This document shows positions 36,975 to 40,785 of a stretch of 40,785 nucleotides of DNA, one piece after another. The notes under the pieces were generated by a model, which saw only the letters and a list, made by a program, of their open reading frames with translations, did not search any database and had not been told where the DNA came from. Location of the stretch: contig JAPPLK010000072.1 of NCBI GenBank assembly GCA_028819435.1, positions 1-40,785 of the forward strand, written 5' to 3'. How positions within the stretch are numbered: the stretch's first letter is position 1; every line of letters starts with the position of its first letter. Origin of the DNA: Nitrospira sp. (GTDB lineage: Bacteria; Nitrospirota; Nitrospiria; Nitrospirales; UBA8639). The position numbers were made by a program, and so were the translations under genes.

Positions 36975-38273
36975 TCAGGAATAGGCGCGCTCACTATGCT
37001 GGCTCAAATCGAGCCCGGTCTCTTCGTCTTCGGACGAAATTCGAAGGCCGACCAGGGCGTCGACGACTTTCAAAATCACAAAGGTTCCAATCAACACAAA
37101 CACCAACGTGGAAACGGCCAATACCACTTGAATCACGAATTGGCCAGGGTTTCCAAAAAACAATCCCTGTGCTCCAACCGAGGCGAACAACCCGGTTGCC
37201 AGGATTCCGGTAAATCCTCCCACTCCGTGAATGGCCACCACGTCAAGCGAGTCATCGTACCCAAGTCTCACCTTCAGGACAACCGCGGCGTAACAAAGGA
37301 CTCCGGCTACGAGTCCGATCAGCAAGGCTGACAAGGGCGAAAGGAATCCAGCGCCGGGTGTGATGGTCGCCAAGCCCGCGATGATTCCGCTGGCTACTCC
37401 AAGCATGGTGGGTTTGCCGGTCCTCATCCATTCTGCGGCCATCCAACTGACCCCACCGGCGCATGCCGCAATATGGGTGGCCACAAAAGCCGTCGCCGCG
37501 CCCCCGTTGGCACCCAAGGCGCTGCCTGCATTGAACCCGAACCACCCGAACCAGAGCAGGCCCGTTCCCAGGACCGTCATCGGCAGATTGTGCGGCAACA
37601 TGGATTCAACCCCGTAGCCTTTCCGTTGCCCCAACACCAAGGCGCAGACAAGCGCGGCAAAACCAGAGCTGATGTGCACCACGGCTCCTCCGGCAAAGTC
37701 CAATGCGCCCATCTCTCCAAGCCACCCGCCTCCCCACACCCAATGGGCAAGGGGCGAATAAATCAGGACTGACCAGAGTACGGCAAACAGCAGCAACGCC
37801 GTGAATTTCATTCGCTCGGCAAAGCTGCCGGTGATCAGCGCCACGGTGATGGCCGCGAACATGAGTTGGAACACCATGAAAACCAAATGAGGGATGCCCG
37901 TACCGGGAAACGCATCCTGGCCCACTCCCATCAAGCCGAGAAATTCCAGGCTGCCGATTACTCCGCCGATGTCGGTCCCAAATGCCAATGAATAGCCGAG
38001 CAATACCCACACAATGCTGATCAGACACAGGATGACGGCGGTATGCGCCAACGTCCCGAGCACGTTTTTGCTCCTGACGAGGCCGCCATAAAAGAGCGCC
38101 AGCCCGGGCAAGGTCATGCATAACACGAATGCGGACGACACCAGAATCCACGCCGTATCGCCGGTGTCGATGGCTCCCGGAGTACCGTCCTGGGCCCATC
38201 CGGTCGCCGCCCCGCACAATACGCTCAGAATTGCAACCAATAGCCACATAAATGAGAAAGTCGAGTGCTTCAC
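36975..38273 (-). CDS. amtB: Ammonium transporter
   Basis: 432 residues starting with GTG at 38273, which follows GAGGTG. A signal peptide (about 1-27, ending TGWA) precedes eleven membrane helices, the usual AmtB plan. The conserved GGLVRSKNVLGTLAHTAVIL, AHWVWGGGWLGEMGALDFAG with the first pore His in GGAVVHISSG, and DVVAIHGVGGFTGILATGLF with the second pore His are visible. The cytoplasmic tail is about 30 residues (VGLRISSEDEETGLDLSQHS), ready for P-II binding. It lies between glnK and glnA. A separate 42-codon gene upstream of glnK resembles its LSALLIGLVAGVLCYAAVVL region. Confidence 0.97.
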   Translation of the reverse strand: MKHSTFSFMWLLVAILSVLCGAATGWAQDGTPGAIDTGDTAWILVSSAFVLCMTLPGLALFYGGLVRSKNVLGTLAHTAVILCLISIVWVLLGYSLAFGTDIGGVIGSLEFLGLMGVGQDAFPGTGIPHLVFMVFQLMFAAITVALITGSFAERMKFTALLLFAVLWSVLIYSPLAHWVWGGGWLGEMGALDFAGGAVVHISSGFAALVCALVLGQRKGYGVESMLPHNLPMTVLGTGLLWFGWFGFNAGSALGANGGAATAFVATHIAACAGGVSWMAAEWMRTGKPTMLGVASGIIAGLATITPGAGFLSPLSALLIGLVAGVLCYAAVVLKVRLGYDDSLDVVAIHGVGGFTGILATGLFASVGAQGLFFGNPGQFVIQVVLAVSTLVFVLIGTFVILKVVDALVGLRISSEDEETGLDLSQHSERAYS

Positions 38274-38278
38274 GATTC

Positions 38279-38439
38279 CACCTCGGGTTAAGAGTTATAT
38301 GAACCAGCGCGGCCGGACATGCAAACCGTCACAAGCAATCCGTTGCCCGGGGGATTCACCCCTGCAAGTCACTCCCGGATATTTCGACAACTGCCTCCAC
38401 CTTACGGTGAGAGCGTTCAAAAGGTTCCTGGAAAACCGG
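38279..38439 (-). other. Structured glnK-amtB intercistronic region
   Basis: About 160 bases without an ORF. On the minus strand it can fold into CTCACC-GTAA-GGTGGAG (GNRA-capped), TTGC-A-GGGG-TGAAT-CCCC-CGG-GCAA, and a CGGA...TCCG stem enclosing TTGC/GCA. No T-run follows, so it is not a terminator. It could tune amtB translation or mRNA stability relative to glnK. No known riboswitch class is recognised. Confidence 0.4.
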
Positions 38440-38859
<420 letters not shown>

Positions 38860-38906
38860 TCATAATTGATCTGAAACCCAAGTCCATGCGCGTTCGCTCT
38901 GTTCAC

Positions 38907-39035
38907 TCAGATCCAGTCCAATGCATCATGATAGCCGAATTTGGCTTTCCATACCACGGCTAAATAGCACACCACGCCAGCACCGAAACCGATCCAAATC
39001 GACAAAATCGGACCGATAAAACCCGCCGTTGGCAT
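38907..39035 (-). CDS. 42-residue single-helix protein resembling part of AmtB
   Basis: ATG at 39035, TGA at 38907-38909. The product, MPTAGFIGPILSIWIGFGAG followed by VVCYLAVVWKAKFGYHDALD and WI, has one hydrophobic helix and a short polar tail. It aligns over about 40 residues with the AmtB segment GAGFLSPLSALLIGLVAGVL CYAAVVLKVRLGYDDSLDVV encoded downstream, sharing the AGF..P, IG..AGV.CY.AVV.K and GY.D.LD pattern. It has a start, a stop and no frameshift, and lies 33 bp after the porin stop on the same strand. The ribosome site is weak (AAAGAAAAA). It could be a maintained microprotein or a gene relic; which one cannot be decided from one sequence. Confidence 0.65.
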   Translation of the reverse strand: MPTAGFIGPILSIWIGFGAGVVCYLAVVWKAKFGYHDALDWI

Positions 39036-39068
39036 TTTTTCTTTTGTCCCCAGCGTTTGAGATTTTCC

Positions 39069-40295
39069 CTAAAAGAGGAAGATCATTTCCGCAGCCAGGG
39101 TTGACTGATTGTTGCCGACACCGTTGCCGTCCTGAAACGCAAGTTTATCGGATTTGTCGTAACGGAATTCCGCTCTGGTGATGATATTGGGAACCGGCTT
39201 GTATTGAAGCGTCCAAGTCGTTTCCCACAATGTCTGTCCGCACGTGACAGCCAGATTCCCATCAGGATAGGCTCCACAAATCAAGGCATTCCCCGCCACA
39301 CCCGGTTCTCCCGCGCAGGCGAAATAACGCTCCTTGTCTTCGAAGATTTCCCCTCTGAGCCGGATGCCCCACTGGTCGTTGAAGTCATAGATCACGTATC
39401 CCGCAACCCCGTTCCATCGGGCGTTGTCACCCGGCTTCAGTCCATCATGCGGATCATCTACCGTTCTTCTGGCATTCGCCTGATTTCCGTAATAGCCCTC
39501 CAACACGAGTTCCAGTTGATCGGTGGCCTGCACGTCGATGATGCCTCCGATCTGCATGCGGTCCGTACCTTTTTGTCCCCGACCGCCTTCCGGTCCCCAG
39601 AAGCCGAACAGCGAAAATCCCACATTGTCCATGGGCGTAAGAGACAGTAGTGCTTCAATGGATTTGCTGTTGTTGTCATCCACTTGTAGCCCGGTAAATG
39701 AATTGATGGCGCTCATGGCAAACGAGACGGATTCCGAAAAATCAACCGAGGCGCGGAATCCCGTCACCGTGAACGGTTCGCCCATGCCAAACAGGAATGA
39801 ACGCGAGAAGTTGGGATTGAGCGGGCTTTCGATCACTTCATACCCGATCAACGTGTTCATGCGTCCTGCCTGAAACGTGAGATTATCCGCCGGCATGTAT
39901 TGGACGTAGGCTTCCTGAAAGTCGAAATCGTCGTTACCCGTACCCCCGGTAAATTTGGCATCTTCCCCGAAATTCAGCTTCAAACGGAATCCGGCCCTGT
40001 CGGTCAAGGCTCCTCCCGGACTCGCGACTTTTTCCAGAACGAGTTGCGCCATGTTAGGCCGAAAGGAATTTGCATCGCCGTCAAAACTCCGGTTGTTGTT
40101 TACGCCGCTGGTAGGATTGTTGAAATTTTGCGTATACGACGTTTCCACGTATCCATAGAGCGAAAGATCGAGCTTCTCCGCCAACGAGTCATCGTCAGCC
40201 AGCGCGACGGGACTCAATAGTGGCAAAGGTAGCCACCCAACGACCGCCATACTAAATAAAAACAAACCCATACATGTCATCATCGGTTTGGTCAT
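39069..40295 (-). CDS. Outer-membrane beta-barrel porin (BBP2/OmpL-like)
   Basis: 408 residues with AAGGAG before the ATG. A signal peptide (to about 32, ending SPVALA) is followed by LDLSLYGYVETSYTQNFNNP, MAQLVLEKVASPGGALTDRA, GFRLKLNFGEDAKFTG and FDFQEAYVQYMPADNLTFQA, with repeated amphipathic strands and a terminal aromatic (EMIFLF), the outer-membrane assembly signal. These fit the BBP2 putative porin family. It is upstream of glnK-amtB-glnA on the same strand, so it may admit ammonium or small nitrogen compounds; that role is inferred from position. Its 5' leader holds a terminator. Confidence 0.87.
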   Translation of the reverse strand: MTKPMMTCMGLFLFSMAVVGWLPLPLLSPVALADDDSLAEKLDLSLYGYVETSYTQNFNNPTSGVNNNRSFDGDANSFRPNMAQLVLEKVASPGGALTDRAGFRLKLNFGEDAKFTGGTGNDDFDFQEAYVQYMPADNLTFQAGRMNTLIGYEVIESPLNPNFSRSFLFGMGEPFTVTGFRASVDFSESVSFAMSAINSFTGLQVDDNNSKSIEALLSLTPMDNVGFSLFGFWGPEGGRGQKGTDRMQIGGIIDVQATDQLELVLEGYYGNQANARRTVDDPHDGLKPGDNARWNGVAGYVIYDFNDQWGIRLRGEIFEDKERYFACAGEPGVAGNALICGAYPDGNLAVTCGQTLWETTWTLQYKPVPNIITRAEFRYDKSDKLAFQDGNGVGNNQSTLAAEMIFLF

Positions 40296-40412
40296 TGTCG
40301 GTTCTCCTTTTGCAAATTCGGTATCGGTAACTGAAAAATGCGGTTCATTCTCCGCGCCTTCCCTGTTACTGAATGAAAAAGCCTCGAATTTTGCTTACCT
40401 GAAACCAAAAAA

Positions 40413-40447
40413 AAGTCCCCAACCCCGCTGTACGTGGTTGAGGACTT
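40413..40447 (-). terminator. Intrinsic terminator inside the porin leader (candidate attenuator)
   Basis: On the minus strand a 15-pair stem (40447-40433 with 40427-40413, one G-U wobble and one mismatch, 5-base loop) is followed directly by eight T (40414-40407). It lies about 110 bases before the porin ATG and ends no upstream gene on this strand. The alternative pairing GGACgacgaaGTCC (40455-40442) would take the GTCC that forms the first half of the terminator stem. This is the arrangement of an attenuator. Confidence 0.75.
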
Positions 40448-40477
40448 CGTCGTCCTTTGAATACAAATGATAAATGC

Positions 40478-40495
40478 CGAGACACCGATGTCTCG
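40478..40495 (-). promoter_or_regulatory. 5' hairpin of the porin leader RNA
   Basis: CGAGACA-TCGG-TGTCTCG is a perfect 7-bp stem with a four-base loop, located at the predicted 5' end of the leader. It may protect the RNA or be part of a sensing structure together with the downstream terminator. Confidence 0.5.
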
Positions 40496-40504
40496 ACGAT
40501 GAGC

Positions 40505-40535
40505 GATTCTTACATCAGTTCCCGTTAACAGTCAA
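40505..40535 (-). promoter_or_regulatory. Candidate promoter of the porin leader
   Basis: On the minus strand TTGACT (40535-40530), an 18-bp spacer and AAGAAT (40511-40506) predict a start near 40499, just before the 5' hairpin. The -35 box is good; the -10 box matches four of six. Confidence 0.45.
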
Positions 40536-40557
40536 GACAAAATTGTCGAAAGCCGAC

Positions 40558-40641
40558 TGTCGGGTTACGCCTGCGGCTAACCCGACCTACATAAGAAAGA
40601 GCGCGCCACCGTAGGTCGGATTAGCGAAGCGTAATTCGACA
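40558..40641. repeat. Inverted pair of GTCGGGTTA...TAACCCGAC palindromes
   Basis: One unit (TGTCGGGTTACGCCTGCGG CTAACCCGACCTAC, 40558-40590) and its inverted, partly decayed partner (GTAGGTCGGATTAGCGAAGC, 40611 onward to GTAATTCGACA at 40641) make a hairpin-forming repeat of a class very common in bacteria. Nothing else is seen between it and 40687. Confidence 0.7.
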
Positions 40642-40687
40642 AAAAGGCTGAACCCGACAAGCGGGCTGTGGTATAGAGTTCACCGTT

Positions 40688-40785
40688 ATGCTTGAAAACT
40701 CCCCTTCACGTTCGGATTCGTCGGGGAACTCTCCCGTGCTCAACGAACCGCCTCCGAATCCCCAGGGCGGCAAGACCCTTATGGT
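40688..40785 (+). CDS. Possible start of a gene running off the window
   Basis: An open frame from ATG at 40688 reads MLENSPSRSDSSGNSPVLNE followed by PPPNPQGGKTLM and is open at the window end. It is a Pro- and Ser-rich, disordered-looking start of the kind that precedes a larger domain. There is no clear Shine-Dalgarno, so it may equally be non-coding. Confidence 0.35.
   Translation, partial: MLENSPSRSDSSGNSPVLNEPPPNPQGGKTLM

Noticed and set aside
38340-38365. Possible sigma-54 promoter (CCGGGAGTGACTTGCA) before amtB
   Set aside because: TTGCA is present, but the GG is one to two bases too close to the GC and the -24 box does not match TGGCAC; sigma-54 does not tolerate this spacing.
40558-40641. 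Inverted repeat near the right edge as an attachment site
   Set aside because: It belongs to the generic GTCGGGTTA/TAACCCGAC palindrome class and has no integrase or tRNA nearby.

Overview
The window looks like a chromosomal piece of a Gram-negative, non-proteobacterial bacterium with mid-range GC. The best guess is a Nitrospira-like member of the Nitrospirota. This rests on the mixture of genes: a BBP2-type outer-membrane porin next to glnK-amtB-glnA, a cyanobacteria-like DUF3386 protein, a Bacillus-type small PurL, SYLF and AsmA envelope proteins, and many small palindromic repeats and toxin-antitoxin pairs. It is inference from content; no rRNA or tRNA is present to fix the taxonomy.

Layout. 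1-1.3 kb: an IS110-family element whose left end encodes a bridge RNA; its guides can be read directly and match both the interrupted target and the element's own ends. 1.3-1.7 kb: hicA-hicB. 1.8-4.5 kb: an EF-G-like GTPase and a small four-helix membrane protein. 4.5-8.5 kb: an O-methyltransferase, an unknown protein and a TPR protein, a degenerate metallo-beta-lactamase-fold protein with a small partner, and a secreted TlpA-like thioredoxin. 8.8-12.6 kb: purL-purF. 12.7-16.9 kb: a methyltransferase, a DUF3386 protein, a TPM-domain protein, a DUF4238 protein and a small secreted protein. 16.9-18.5 kb: an accessory patch with a DUF4258 toxin-like/antitoxin-like pair between an intact nucleotidyltransferase-fold gene and the diverged 3' remnant of a second copy. 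18.6-22.6 kb: a flavin monooxygenase, an unknown protein, a lipoprotein, a DCC-family protein and mtnA. 22.6-28.4 kb: a 1129-residue AsmA-like protein, an HD hydrolase with YjbQ, and a SYLF protein. 28.5-31.1 kb: clpB.

31.1-40.3 kb is a nitrogen-control block. glnK, amtB and glnA run in the same direction behind a porin gene and a 42-codon gene that resembles one piece of AmtB. Glutamine synthetase keeps the adenylylation tyrosine (Tyr397) and P-II keeps Tyr51. In place of one two-domain GlnE there are two divergent genes, each with a single GlnE-type catalytic unit. One of them carries an N-terminal ACT-like segment and an Asp-to-Glu change at a predicted metal ligand. The other is bracketed by two inverted, nearly identical 142-bp miniature elements flanked by TAAA. 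The porin transcript appears to start with a leader holding a hairpin and a strong intrinsic terminator, which suggests attenuation.

Three repeat families stand out: the 98-bp CTCTACC...GGTAGAG palindrome (the IS110 target), the 142-bp miniature element, and generic bacterial palindromes near 1.8, 8.7 and 40.6 kb.
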